Notes under the pieces: model-generated
The model's database searches: none
Told to the model about the DNA's origin: nothing
What the model saw: the letters and a program-made list of their open reading frames with translations, nothing else
Part shown: positions 29,838 to 38,315 of the stretch, one piece after another
Layout: every line of letters begins with the position of its first letter
Position numbering within the stretch: position 1 is the stretch's first letter
Made by a program: the position numbers and the translations under genes
Source: Halanaerobiales bacterium
Lineage (GTDB): Bacteria > Bacillota > Halanaerobiia > Halanaerobiales > DTU029
Direction of reading: 5' to 3'
Assembly (NCBI GenBank): GCA_029981855.1
Contig: JARRCS010000010.1
Coordinates: 28,373-92,372, forward strand
Length of the DNA: 64,000 nt

Positions 29838-30674
29838 CTATCCCCTTTCTGTGTTTTTTAATTTGACTCTTTTTCTTAAAGTTTCAACAATACTGTAATC
29901 CAGCTTAACCTTGCCCAGTCTTAACCCGTCTTTATTCTCCGGTCCGTGGTCATCTGAGCCACCGGTCATCACCAGGTTATACTTTTGGGCTAATCTTCTG
30001 AACCTGGCCACCTCTTCTTTATCATGCTCCAGGTAGAAAACTTCAATTCCCTTGATTCCCAGTTGGATTGCCTTGAAAATGTATTTTTCTGCTGTTACCT
30101 TACCGGGATGGGCCAGAACCGGAATTCCTCCACTTTCGGTTATGACATCGATGGCCTTTTTAGGTGTTAACCTCCTGCGGGGCTCATAGGCAGGACATTC
30201 CTTACCAATGTATTTTGTAAAGGCCTCCTCCCAGGATTGAATATACCCCTTTTCAAACAGGGCCCTAGCAATATGCCCCCTGCCGATCGTCCCTTTACCG
30301 GCGATCTTCAACAAAAAATCCCATTCGATCTCAATACCTTCCTTTTTCAAGTTGTCCAGCATCTTTTTAGCCCTCTTACGCCTCATTATATTGAGCTTTT
30401 TTAATTCTTCGAGTAAGGGAGGATAATGATAATCTATAAAATACCCCAGTATGTGGAGCTCACCGATTTCTACATCGGTATTAATCTCTATACCCGGAAT
30501 AACCTCTAGATGGGAACCCTCAGCTGCTTTTATAGCAGACGGTATTCCCTCTATGGTATCATGATCGGTGATTGCTATGGCCCGGTATCCAAGTTCGATC
30601 GCCTTTTCAACAACCTCCTCAGGAGTCATACTCCCGTCCGATGCAGTGGTATGAATGTGTAAATCAACTAACAT
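29838..30674 (-). CDS. PHP-domain phosphoesterase (YciV/TrpH-like)
   Basis: A 278-residue metal-dependent phosphoesterase with the PHP motifs HIHTTASDG (residues 6-14), ITDHDTIEG, PGIEINTDVEIGELHILGYF, VLAHPGK and GGSDDHG. It is closest to the TrpH/RNase AM group, which acts on nucleoside 3',5'-bisphosphates or 5' ends of RNA. The start is ATG 30674 with GAAGGAGAGA upstream; a longer reading to 30722 lacks a site. Confidence 0.88.
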   Translation of the reverse strand: MLVDLHIHTTASDGSMTPEEVVEKAIELGYRAIAITDHDTIEGIPSAIKAAEGSHLEVIPGIEINTDVEIGELHILGYFIDYHYPPLLEELKKLNIMRRKRAKKMLDNLKKEGIEIEWDFLLKIAGKGTIGRGHIARALFEKGYIQSWEEAFTKYIGKECPAYEPRRRLTPKKAIDVITESGGIPVLAHPGKVTAEKYIFKAIQLGIKGIEVFYLEHDKEEVARFRRLAQKYNLVMTGGSDDHGPENKDGLRLGKVKLDYSIVETLRKRVKLKNTERG

Positions 30675-30727
30675 ATTCTCTCCTTCCTTATTAGTACAAT
30701 GAATTGAAACTTTTAAATTCATGCCGT

Positions 30728-30771
30728 ACTATCTTTCCACAATAACTGCAAATAGATGTTCGAAAGATGTA
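30728..30771 (+). repeat. Interspersed repeat R2, short copy b
   Basis: Contains CACAATAACTGCAAATAGAT followed by GTTCGAAAGATGT. It ends 5 nt from the spmB stop codon. Confidence 0.65.
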
Positions 30772-30776
30772 TCCAT

Positions 30777-31319
30777 CTATAAAAACAGTATTTTACAGAT
30801 AAAAACTGCTGCAAAAAACCCTGCCAGATCCGCCAGCAGGCCTACCGTTACTGCATATCTATATTTTTTGATCCCGATAGCCCCAAAATAGACAGCAATA
30901 ATATAAAAAGTTGTCTCCGTACTTCCCTGAATGGTTGAGGCCAGTTTTCCGATAAAGGAATCAGGGCCGTATTCATTAAGCAGCTGGCTTACATATGATA
31001 AAGAACCACTTCCGGATAAGGGGCGCAAGAAAAAAAGAGGAACAACCTCTTTAGGAATATTAAGTGAATCGAAAAGCGGTTTTAGTAATCTAATAACTAG
31101 TTTCATAGCCCCCGAGGCCCTGAAGACACTGATTGCTACCATCATGGCCAGCAAATAGGGAATTATCTTGATTACAGTCGTAAATCCTTCAGCGGCCCCT
31201 TCGGTAAAGGATTCATATACCTTTACACCCTTAATATGTCCATAGAGGGGGATAATTAACACAAGCAGGGGAACGCTCCAGAGGGAAACTTTCTGCAATA
31301 TATCCAGCAAAATGATCAC
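30777..31319 (-). CDS. spmB: Spore maturation protein SpmB
   Basis: A 180-residue polytopic membrane protein with nucleoside-recognition/Gate-like segments: EGAAEGFTTVIKIIPYLLAMMVAISVFRASGA and VPLFFLRPLSGSGS are conserved SpmB blocks. With SpmA it promotes spore core dehydration in Bacillus. GTG start, overlapping the spmA stop by 4 nt. Confidence 0.92.
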   Translation of the reverse strand: MIILLDILQKVSLWSVPLLVLIIPLYGHIKGVKVYESFTEGAAEGFTTVIKIIPYLLAMMVAISVFRASGAMKLVIRLLKPLFDSLNIPKEVVPLFFLRPLSGSGSLSYVSQLLNEYGPDSFIGKLASTIQGSTETTFYIIAVYFGAIGIKKYRYAVTVGLLADLAGFFAAVFICKILFL

Positions 31320-31909
31320 ACCCTGGAGAAGAGCCGGAAGATTTTATCCAGGAGGAGGGCGGTGATAGTAGAGAAGATTGTTGCCATCAGGGTACTGACC
31401 AGGATAGCTGCTGGGTTAGTAGAACCAGTTACCGCCCGGAGGCTAATAATTGTTGCTGGAATCAGGGTAATACTGGATGTATTCAGAGCCAGCAGGGTAC
31501 ACATGGCAAAACTGGCCCTCTCACTTTCGGAGTTTAGATCCTGCAGTTCCTGCATGGCCTTTATTCCCAGCGGAGTGGCTGAGTTTCCCAGCCCCAGCAT
31601 ATTGGCACTCATATTCATAATAATTGCCCCTGCTGCGGGATGATCTTCCGGAATATCGGGAAAGATCAGACGAAAAACCGGTTTGATTAGCTTTCCGATA
31701 AGTTCGGTTAAACCCGATTTTTGGGCTATATTCATCAACCCTAACCAGAGGGCCATCGGCCCAATCAGCTTGAGTAAAATCTGAACGCTGTCGCTAGTAC
31801 CCTGAAAAATTGCCTCGGAGACCTTATCCATCTGTCCGGTAAAAGCAGCAACAATAATACCTGTAAAAATCAGACCCAACCAGAGTAGGTTAATCATCTT
31901 AAGTATCAT
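31316..31909 (-). CDS. spmA: Spore maturation protein SpmA
   Basis: The partner of SpmB, an integral membrane protein with the SpmA blocks LKLIGPMALWLGLMNIAQKSGLTEL and MNMSANMLGLGNSATPLGIKAMQELQ. The start is uncertain: ATG 31909 (197 residues) abuts AAAGGA, ATG 31897 lies 13 nt from it, and a TTG at 31927 has no site. A spore-specific promoter is expected, but I did not find a clear one; an IS110 element now occupies the DNA a few hundred bases upstream. Confidence 0.9.
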   Translation of the reverse strand: MILKMINLLWLGLIFTGIIVAAFTGQMDKVSEAIFQGTSDSVQILLKLIGPMALWLGLMNIAQKSGLTELIGKLIKPVFRLIFPDIPEDHPAAGAIIMNMSANMLGLGNSATPLGIKAMQELQDLNSESERASFAMCTLLALNTSSITLIPATIISLRAVTGSTNPAAILVSTLMATIFSTITALLLDKIFRLFSRV

Positions 31910-32009
31910 TCCTTTCGCTGCGCTCAAGGCACAAAATTTAATGAAAGTGTTATATTTCTAATACCTCTACTTCGTGCTATAATAAAATTTGGATAAGCAG
32001 ATATACTAC

Positions 32010-32200
32010 AGAGCACGGGGAGGTGAGTGGTGCAGTTTTAACGTTGCTGCCCGAATTTTAAGATGTGCCGTTTGCTAATTCCAAGAACAAATAAGTGTGC
32101 CATAGAGCACGAAAACTAATCTTTGTATAAACAATTCCTGTTTATAAGATAGCAAACAGTCAATGTCTGCTTTATCCACTATAAAATTTATGGGGATGTG
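32010..32200 (+). ncRNA. Candidate IS110 bridge RNA region
   Basis: In the IS110 group the guide (bridge) RNA is transcribed from the left end before the transposase. This 190-nt stretch has no frame but several possible stem-loops, for example TATAAACA/TGTTTATA with loop ATTCC (32126-32146) and GCAG/CTGC near 32032-32050. The guide loops themselves are not identified; the call rests on position. Confidence 0.35.
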
Positions 32201-32203
32201 TTT

Positions 32204-33460
32204 ATGCTAAAAATTGTTTATCCTATTTGTTGTGGAATTGATGTTCACAAAAAGTTTGTTGTTGCAACGGTTGGTACTACTAACAAATCGGGTGTTACCT
32301 CCTACCAAACGAAACGATTTTCAACCTTTACAGAAGATTTACAGCATCTTCTGGAGTGGTTAAAATCTCAATCCTGTATTAATGTCTGTATGGAGTCGAC
32401 AGGCAAATACTGGATACCTGTTTTTAATATCTTAGAAGATTACTGTGATATTGTTGTTGCTAATCCGAAATATGTCAAAGGCATTCGCGGTAAGAAAACC
32501 GACAAAAAGGATTCTATCTGGCTTTGTGATCTACACAAGCATGGTTTAGTTCCAGGAAGCTTCATTCCTCCACTAGCTATTCGTCAAATTCGTGATTTAA
32601 TGAGATATAGATATAAGCTAATCAACTTTAAATCAAGCGAGAAAAATCGTATCCAAAACTCCCTTACTGTTTCTAATATCATGATTTCAAGTGTTGTTTC
32701 TGATACTTTTGGTGTAAGCTCCATGAAAATTATTAATCATATACTTCAAAATCCTGAAGATAAATATTTCGATGTTACACCCATGCTTCACAAAAGTATG
32801 AAAGATAAAGCAGAGGCAATAACAAAGTCAATTAACGGAAATTTAACTAAACCACAAGCAGAAAAAATGCGTATTTGTTTTAATCACTTTGACGACATTG
32901 AAACAAATATAGCAGATCTTGAATGTGTTATTTTAGATTTAGCAAAGCCATTTATGTCACAGATAAAATTAATTATGTCCTTACCTAGTATTAAAAATAT
33001 TTTCACCGCTATTGCTATAATCGGTGAGATAGGTATCGATATGTCAGTTTTCCATTCTTCCAAGCACTTATGCTCATGGGCTGGTCTCACTCCACAAAAT
33101 AATGAGAGTGCTGGCAAAAAGAAATCTGTACGTGTTTCACGAGCTGGTGTATACATTAAACCCTTATTAGTTCAATGTGCAAATGCAGTAATTAAAAACA
33201 AAGACTTTGATTATTTTAGAATCCGTTATCAGCAAATTAAAAAACGCCGTGGCCACAAAAAAGCCATAATTGCTATTGCACATATGTTGTTGAATTGTAT
33301 TTACCATATGCTTGAGAAGAATGAACCTTTTAACTATGATTTATACAAAATCGACTCCAAACCAAAGCAGACTTATGCTCCTCAAATAACCGAGGAAATG
33401 GCTGTATGTTATTTACAAACATTAGGCTACCAAATACCCGATATGCCTAGTTCAGCTTAA
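32204..33460 (+). CDS. IS110-family transposase
   Basis: A 418-residue RNA-guided recombinase. The N-terminal RuvC-like DEDD domain shows CGIDVHKKFVVATV (first Asp), CMESTGKYWIPV (Glu) and KTDKKDSIWLCDL (Asp pair). The C-terminal Transposase_20 domain has LPSIKNIFTAIAIIGEIG and LTPQNNESAGKKKSVRVSRAG, which holds the candidate catalytic serine. The frame is intact. ATG 32204 follows GGGGATG; a GTG two codons upstream is less likely. Confidence 0.93.
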   Translation: MLKIVYPICCGIDVHKKFVVATVGTTNKSGVTSYQTKRFSTFTEDLQHLLEWLKSQSCINVCMESTGKYWIPVFNILEDYCDIVVANPKYVKGIRGKKTDKKDSIWLCDLHKHGLVPGSFIPPLAIRQIRDLMRYRYKLINFKSSEKNRIQNSLTVSNIMISSVVSDTFGVSSMKIINHILQNPEDKYFDVTPMLHKSMKDKAEAITKSINGNLTKPQAEKMRICFNHFDDIETNIADLECVILDLAKPFMSQIKLIMSLPSIKNIFTAIAIIGEIGIDMSVFHSSKHLCSWAGLTPQNNESAGKKKSVRVSRAGVYIKPLLVQCANAVIKNKDFDYFRIRYQQIKKRRGHKKAIIAIAHMLLNCIYHMLEKNEPFNYDLYKIDSKPKQTYAPQITEEMAVCYLQTLGYQIPDMPSSA

Positions 33461-33632
33461 CAATTTAATTACAACCTTTTAGATCCTCTTTTTTAAGTCC
33501 ACTTTATAGTAGGCTTATTTCGCTATGCCCTTTTTCTACGTATCCTTATTTTTTATAGCTTTCAAACTATAACACCTCGGGAGATCTAGTCTAACGATAC
33601 CTCATATAAAACATATTTTAAACCTGCTCTGT

Positions 33633-34580
33633 TTATGACTCAGACCAGCTCTGCTTCAGAAAATTAACCCAGTTATTCTTAAAGATCTTTGCAATATCCT
33701 CTTTGCTATATCCCCTATCTAATAAGGCCCTTGCCAGTTGAGGCAGCTTGCTTATATCTTCAAGTCCCTCAGGTGTAGTGGAAATACCGTCATAATCTGT
33801 GCCCAGAGAGATAGATTCGATCCCGACTAGTTCCCTGATATAATCTATGTGTCTGATTACATCATCTATTTTCGCCCTTTTGTTTTTAGTTAAAAACTCG
33901 GGAGCAAAATTCAAACCGATATGCCCCCCTTTAGCGGCAATAGCCTGCAGTTGATCATCTGAAAGGTTGCGCGGGTGCGGACAGATACCGCTAGCATTTG
34001 AATGTGATGCTATTACCGGTTTTTTACTGAACTTAATTACATCCCAGAAACTTCTGGGTGAGAGATGAGAAACATCAATAATCATCCCTAGCCTGTTCAT
34101 CTCAGCAATAACCTCTCTGCCCAGACGGGTTACCCCTCCGTCAGCTTCCAGCTTTTCAATACCATCTGCCAGCTGGTTCCGTTGATTCCAGGTCAGTGAT
34201 AGGAGCCTTACCCCCAGACGGTACAATGTTCTTAAGGCACTTAAATCAAAAACACTATCAGCCCCTTCAATTGCCAGGAGGGCACCGATCTTATCCCCCT
34301 TAAGTATTTTTTCTACATCTGAGTAATTCCTGATTAATTCAAGTTCTTTAACCTGTTCTACTAATTGATAGAACTGATCAATAATCTGTAAGGTTCTTCC
34401 CATGGCAATCTGGGCCTTGTATTCCGGCTCCACATAGACCGCAAATACCTGAATTTTTACCCTGCCGGCTCGCAGACGAGGTAGATCAACCTGGAAGTCA
34501 TCATTCTGTCTTTGAAAATCGTAATTCTCAGATCTGTAGAAATTAAGCAGTGTATCTGTATGGCCGATAAACGAGTCCAT
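33633..34580 (-). CDS. Membrane dipeptidase family protein (peptidase M19)
   Basis: A 315-residue zinc dipeptidase-like protein. Metal ligands are seen in order: GHTDTL (residues 6-11; the usual DGHxD reads GHTD), EGADSVFD, DVSHLS, IASHSNA and GTDYDG. No signal peptide or lipid anchor is present, so it is cytoplasmic. Bacterial M19 enzymes hydrolyse dipeptides, including D-Ala-containing or beta-lactam-like substrates. Spore and cell-wall genes surround it. Confidence 0.9.
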   Translation of the reverse strand: MDSFIGHTDTLLNFYRSENYDFQRQNDDFQVDLPRLRAGRVKIQVFAVYVEPEYKAQIAMGRTLQIIDQFYQLVEQVKELELIRNYSDVEKILKGDKIGALLAIEGADSVFDLSALRTLYRLGVRLLSLTWNQRNQLADGIEKLEADGGVTRLGREVIAEMNRLGMIIDVSHLSPRSFWDVIKFSKKPVIASHSNASGICPHPRNLSDDQLQAIAAKGGHIGLNFAPEFLTKNKRAKIDDVIRHIDYIRELVGIESISLGTDYDGISTTPEGLEDISKLPQLARALLDRGYSKEDIAKIFKNNWVNFLKQSWSES

Positions 34581-34597
34581 TTTAATTTATTCCTCCA

Positions 34598-34631
34598 TAA
34601 AAAACCTGTTTGTCTCTCCGGACAAACAGGT
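34598..34631 (-). terminator. Terminator of spoVS
   Basis: An 11-bp perfect stem ACCTGTTTGTC/GACAAACAGGT with a 6-nt loop, then TTTTTT on the minus strand; 18 nt after the spoVS stop. It separates spoVS from the dipeptidase. Confidence 0.88.
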
Positions 34632-34649
34632 CAATTTTTTTCGATTTAC

Positions 34650-34910
34650 CTATCTAGGTTCTACAATTAATTTAATTGCCGTCCTTTCCTCGCCATCAAT
34701 CTCAATATCCGTAAAAGCGGGAATACAAATAAGGTCAATACCACTGGGAGCTACAAACCCTCTAGCAATCGCTACTGCCTTAATACCTTGGTTTAGAGCC
34801 CCAGCCCCAATCGCCTGCAGTTCAGCACTTCCTCTTTCTCTTAACACTCCTGCTAGTGCACCTGCAACCTTGTTGGGGCTTGATTTTGCTGATACCTTTA
34901 ATACTTCCAT
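34650..34910 (-). CDS. spoVS: Stage V sporulation protein S
   Basis: An 86-residue Alba-fold protein of the highly conserved SpoVS family (begins MEVLKVSAKSSPNKVAGALA; QAIGAGALNQGIKAVAIARG; ends KLIVEPR). In Bacillus it is needed for progression past stage V and spore coat assembly. A SpoVS next to RNase Y is common in Firmicutes. The 244-nt gap upstream holds the rny terminator. Confidence 0.96.
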   Translation of the reverse strand: MEVLKVSAKSSPNKVAGALAGVLRERGSAELQAIGAGALNQGIKAVAIARGFVAPSGIDLICIPAFTDIEIDGEERTAIKLIVEPR

Positions 34911-35114
34911 GTTAGTAAAAAACCTCCTTGTATTGTTAAAATTAAACTACTCATATATAATTATATTAGTCATTCGTAAATAAATTCCTGCTTAAATAAC
35001 AAAAAAATTCAAAAACTTTTTGAATATATTTCCTTTACCCTGACTATTTTCTCCGTTAGCCCGGTGGTATCATTAATTCTAGCCAAAGGGCCCGCCAGCT
35101 GGCAAACCCCTGAA

Positions 35115-35142
35115 CCAAAAAAGGGCTCCTTGTTAGGAGCCC
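35115..35142 (-). terminator. Terminator of rny
   Basis: An 8-bp stem GGGCTCCT/AGGAGCCC, loop of four, followed on the minus strand by TTTTTT; 13 nt after the rny stop. Confidence 0.87.
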
Positions 35143-35154
35143 GAGTTTTCTTCC

Positions 35155-36699
35155 TTATTTAGCATATTCTATTGACCTTATCTCTCTAATGACAACAACC
35201 TTAATCTGCCCGGGGTATTCCAGATTTTCTTCAATTTTATAGGAAAGGTCTCTGGCCAGTTTGGCTGCTTTTGCATCATCAACCTTATCAGATTCAACAA
35301 TAACTCTGATCTCTCTACCAGCCTGAATAGCGTATGCCTTATCAACACCCTGGAAATTCCTGGCGATATCTTCCAGCTCTTCAAGGCGTTTGATATAAGC
35401 TTCCAGCGTTTCCCGTCTAGCTCCAGGTCTGGCAGCAGAAATAGCATCTGCAGCAGAGACTAATACAGCCTCTATTGATTGGAATTCAATATCGCCGTGA
35501 TGAGCAGCAATAGTATGAACAACCTTATCTGACTCACCGTATTTACGTGCAATATCGACTCCTATCTTTACATGAGGCCCTTCAACCTCATGGTCTATTG
35601 CCTTCCCGATATCATGAAGTAATCCGCCTCGTTTAGCAAGATTAACATCGGCACCGAGTTCAGCTGCCATAATTCCTGCAAGATGTGATACTTCAAGAGA
35701 GTGTTGTAATACATTTTGTCCATAACTGGTCCTGAACTTTAACCTGCCGAGTAGTTTAACTAACTCAGAGTGTAATCCGTGAACCCCTACATCGAAAGTA
35801 GCCTGTTCACCAACTTCTCTGATATGAGATTCCAGTTCATTATTAGCTTTTTCAACCATCTCTTCGATGCGGGCGGGATGTATCCTGCCATCTACAATCA
35901 GTTTTTCCAGGGCAATCCTGGCTACCTCACGCCTGATAGGATCAAAACCTGAAATTACAACTGCCTCCGGTGTGTCATCGATGATTAAATCAATGCCGGT
36001 TAAACTCTCCAGTGTTCTAATATTTCTACCTTCCCGGCCGATAATTCTCCCTTTCATCTCATCATTTGGCAGATCCACAACAGAGATAGTTGTTTCGGCA
36101 ACGTGATCGGCAGCACACCTCTGAATAGCAAGAGAGATAATCTCCCTGGCTTTTTTCTCTGCTTCCTCTTTAGCCTTAGTTTCTTTTTCCTTGATCATTT
36201 TGGCAAATTCATGGTCCAGTTCATTCTCAACTTTTTTAAATAAATATTCCTTTGCCTCACTCTGAGTAAAGTTAGAGATCTTCTCCAGGGTTTTAATCTG
36301 CTGTTCCTTTAATTGGGAAATTTCCTTTTCTTCCTTATTTAAATAGTTCTCTTTATCCCGGACACTCTGTTCCTTTCTTTCAAGGACTTCGGCTCTACGG
36401 TCAAGGGATTCCTCTCTATGCATTAAACGGTTTTCTAAACGCTGTAATTCACTGCGTCTCTTCTGGTTTTCTCTATCAACCTCTTCTTTGAGCTTGTGAG
36501 CAATCTCCTTTGCTTCCAGAATAATCTCTCTTTTTTTAGATTCTCCTTCGCGTTCGGCCTCTTCAAGTATCTTTTCAGCCTCTTTTTCGGCCGTTTGAAT
36601 CCGGGCTTCGGCTATATATTTTCTAATAAAATAACCTATTAGTAAACTAATAGGGATAGATACAGCTAAATAAAGTAAACTTCCATTAATCTTATTCAC
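35155..36699 (-). CDS. rny: Ribonuclease Y
   Basis: A 514-residue membrane-anchored endoribonuclease that starts mRNA decay in Firmicutes. Order: N-terminal membrane helix ([17 protein letters not shown]), long charged coiled coil (about 30-200), KH domain ([18 protein letters not shown]), HD domain ([25 protein letters not shown]) and a conserved C-terminal domain. The annotated GTG overlaps the best ribosome site (GGGAGGTG). The in-frame ATT three codons later (36690) sits 6 nt from GGAGGTG and may be the true start. Confidence 0.96.
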   Translation of the reverse strand: MNKINGSLLYLAVSIPISLLIGYFIRKYIAEARIQTAEKEAEKILEEAEREGESKKREIILEAKEIAHKLKEEVDRENQKRRSELQRLENRLMHREESLDRRAEVLERKEQSVRDKENYLNKEEKEISQLKEQQIKTLEKISNFTQSEAKEYLFKKVENELDHEFAKMIKEKETKAKEEAEKKAREIISLAIQRCAADHVAETTISVVDLPNDEMKGRIIGREGRNIRTLESLTGIDLIIDDTPEAVVISGFDPIRREVARIALEKLIVDGRIHPARIEEMVEKANNELESHIREVGEQATFDVGVHGLHSELVKLLGRLKFRTSYGQNVLQHSLEVSHLAGIMAAELGADVNLAKRGGLLHDIGKAIDHEVEGPHVKIGVDIARKYGESDKVVHTIAAHHGDIEFQSIEAVLVSAADAISAARPGARRETLEAYIKRLEELEDIARNFQGVDKAYAIQAGREIRVIVESDKVDDAKAAKLARDLSYKIEENLEYPGQIKVVVIREIRSIEYAK

Positions 36700-36721
36700 C
36701 TCCCATCTGAACTATTTTTAT

Positions 36722-36749
36722 TGAACAATTGGCCTTTCGGCCATAATCC
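36722..36749 (-). repeat. Interspersed repeat R1, copy c
   Basis: On the minus strand ATGGCCGAAAGGCCAATTGT follows GGATT; it contains the palindrome GGCCGAAAGGCC and lies in the rny leader, 23 nt from the start codon. Confidence 0.5.
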
Positions 36750-36809
36750 TTTTTGCAGGAAAAAACTACTCAATCTACCTTGCGAAATAATGGGAAAACG
36801 CCTGATATT

Positions 36810-36838
36810 ATTTTATCTTTTTTCTGCAAAACTGTCAA
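36810..36838 (-). promoter_or_regulatory. Promoter of rny
   Basis: TTGACA and TAAAAT on the minus strand, 17 nt apart; a strong sigma-A type promoter giving a leader of about 105 nt that includes R1 copy c. Confidence 0.75.
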
Positions 36839-36856
36839 GAAGGCAGGACAGTAAAA

Positions 36857-36880
36857 GAACAAATTGGCTTTGCCATAATA
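36857..36880 (-). repeat. Interspersed repeat R1, copy d
   Basis: On the minus strand this is TATTATGGCAAAGCCAATTT followed by GTTC, a near-perfect R1. It is just downstream of the PHP-gene terminator and upstream of the rny promoter. Confidence 0.6.
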
Positions 36881-36882
36881 TT

Positions 36883-36908
36883 AAAAAACCGGGGGATTAA
36901 TCCCCCGG
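36883..36908 (-). terminator. Terminator of the PHP gene
   Basis: An 8-bp GC stem CCGGGGGA/TCCCCCGG, loop TTAA, then TTTTTT on the minus strand, 6 nt after the stop at 36915. Confidence 0.9.
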
Positions 36909-36914
36909 ATTGGT

Positions 36915-38201
36915 TTAGCCTTCCCTACCAATCTTTTCGTATACTGCAATTCTTTCCTCAAGGTCAGGGTATTTTTTTATAATCTCTTTTGAAAACATAC
37001 CACGGTCAGGATCATTCGTGGCAGCCTTCTCATGTCCGATCAGTGCCCAGGTTGAATCGATCAGGTTATGAAATTCTTCCTTCTTTAATGCCTCACAGAT
37101 AAATGACTGCCGGGGAGAGTTGATATCTTCTCCACTTATCTGGAAGAAACCGTATTTTTCACAGAGTGCTTTCAACCTTTTAAGCTGAGCCATGGTATTC
37201 CTGGTAGGCATATAGGTAACAGCATTAAAGCCTAGATCCTTGATAACCTCAAAAAGCAGGTTCAGATAGTCATCTTCGAATTTCTGAGATTTCTTATCAC
37301 CAGTTACCGATACTCCAACATCTCCCAGATAGGCATAGGCAGAGATGGCCTGTACCTCTTTTGTTAAATCAATTACTTTCCTTACATCCGGACACTCAGC
37401 TGTAGCATCGATATAAAAGGCGCTAACCAGGTCTTTTTTCATTAGACCCAGTAGATCATATTCGTAGTAAGGGTTTTCACTGTCAAGCAGATATTTTTCA
37501 ATCTTCGGTGTTATTTCGAAATTAAAGTTGTCTTTTAAAAAGTTTAAAAGATTTTCCCCCTTACCGTATAAATCAACCAGCTTTCGGGCCAGGGCAAAAC
37601 AAATATGCCTTTCGGTGATGCTCCCGCCATTTTTATACTCTGAAATGGGTACTATGTCATCTTCGAAATCCAATTTAAGATCATATGGTTTTAAAACCTC
37701 ATTAAGTTTAGCCACCATTTTGCGGTTACGCTTATTTCTTTCCTCCCTATAGGGGGCAAAGAAATCCTGGACCCTGTCGATCTTTGTATGGGGCACACCG
37801 TGGATTGCCATATAAACAGTTGATTTCTGATCGGGGTGATTTATTCTTCTCCCCTTAAGAGGTGTGTCTGAAAAATCAACCCGACATTCAATGCCGATGG
37901 TAGTAGAGATATCTAAAATTTTGCCTGCTTCAATAAATTCTCTTGCTCCCATAATGGAGTCATGGTCCATAATCCCTGCGGTAATCAGCCCGGCCTGATA
38001 GGCCATCCAGATGGCCTTTGTTGGGGAATAGGGTGAAAAGGAATAGGTAGTATGGATATGATTATTCACCTGATGGGCCTTTTTTTGTGGTTCTTCAATC
38101 TCTCCTGCATCCACCATCTCTTTAAGTTTTTTCAGACTCTTAAGCCTGATATCAACATGATCATTATTTAACTCTTCAATTAACTGTTCTTTAATGCCCA
38201 T
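36915..38201 (-). CDS. PHP-domain protein, function unknown
   Basis: A 428-residue protein with a PHP metallophosphoesterase core: NNHIHTTYSFSPYSP (about residue 47), GIMDHDSIMGAREF, IECRVDF, and at the C-terminal side ISGEDINSP. It is longer than the RNase AM type, with a helical N-terminal extension and a large insert of about 120 residues. Catalytic residues appear kept. ATG 38201 follows AAGGAGGAG. It lies after a class II aldolase and a 2-oxoacid dehydrogenase operon, so its substrate may be a sugar or polyol phosphate; that is a guess from context. Confidence 0.8.
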   Translation of the reverse strand: MGIKEQLIEELNNDHVDIRLKSLKKLKEMVDAGEIEEPQKKAHQVNNHIHTTYSFSPYSPTKAIWMAYQAGLITAGIMDHDSIMGAREFIEAGKILDISTTIGIECRVDFSDTPLKGRRINHPDQKSTVYMAIHGVPHTKIDRVQDFFAPYREERNKRNRKMVAKLNEVLKPYDLKLDFEDDIVPISEYKNGGSITERHICFALARKLVDLYGKGENLLNFLKDNFNFEITPKIEKYLLDSENPYYEYDLLGLMKKDLVSAFYIDATAECPDVRKVIDLTKEVQAISAYAYLGDVGVSVTGDKKSQKFEDDYLNLLFEVIKDLGFNAVTYMPTRNTMAQLKRLKALCEKYGFFQISGEDINSPRQSFICEALKKEEFHNLIDSTWALIGHEKAATNDPDRGMFSKEIIKKYPDLEERIAVYEKIGREG

Positions 38202-38225
38202 GTAACTCCTCCTTGCCATATTTCT

Positions 38226-38315
38226 AATGCTTCACTTTCAGTCAACAATAACTACAAATAGATGTTAGAGAGACGTTTAGAAATTTTTTGTGCATGAGCC
38301 TTAGTAAATCGGAGC
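38226..38315 (+). repeat. Interspersed repeat R2, long copy c
   Basis: Contains CAACAATAACTACAAATAGA, GTTAGAGAGACGTTTAGAAA and TTTTTTGTGCATGAGCCTTAG. It abuts the stop codon of the class II aldolase gene. Confidence 0.75.

Larger units (their letters stand above)
32000..33560 (+). mobile_element. IS110-family insertion sequence (ends approximate)
   Basis: A single DEDD transposase gene flanked by AT-rich non-coding ends of about 200 and 100 nt, without terminal inverted repeats, as usual for IS110. The ends are estimates: the left lies between spmA (31909) and 32150, the right between 33460 and the dipeptidase stop (33633). The long upstream leader and short tail place it in the IS110 rather than the IS1111 subgroup. 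Confidence 0.75.

Noticed and set aside
35060..35100. T-box-like GGTGGTATC before the spoVS gene
   Set aside because: It is on the plus strand with no plus-strand gene downstream, and the full T-box core is absent.
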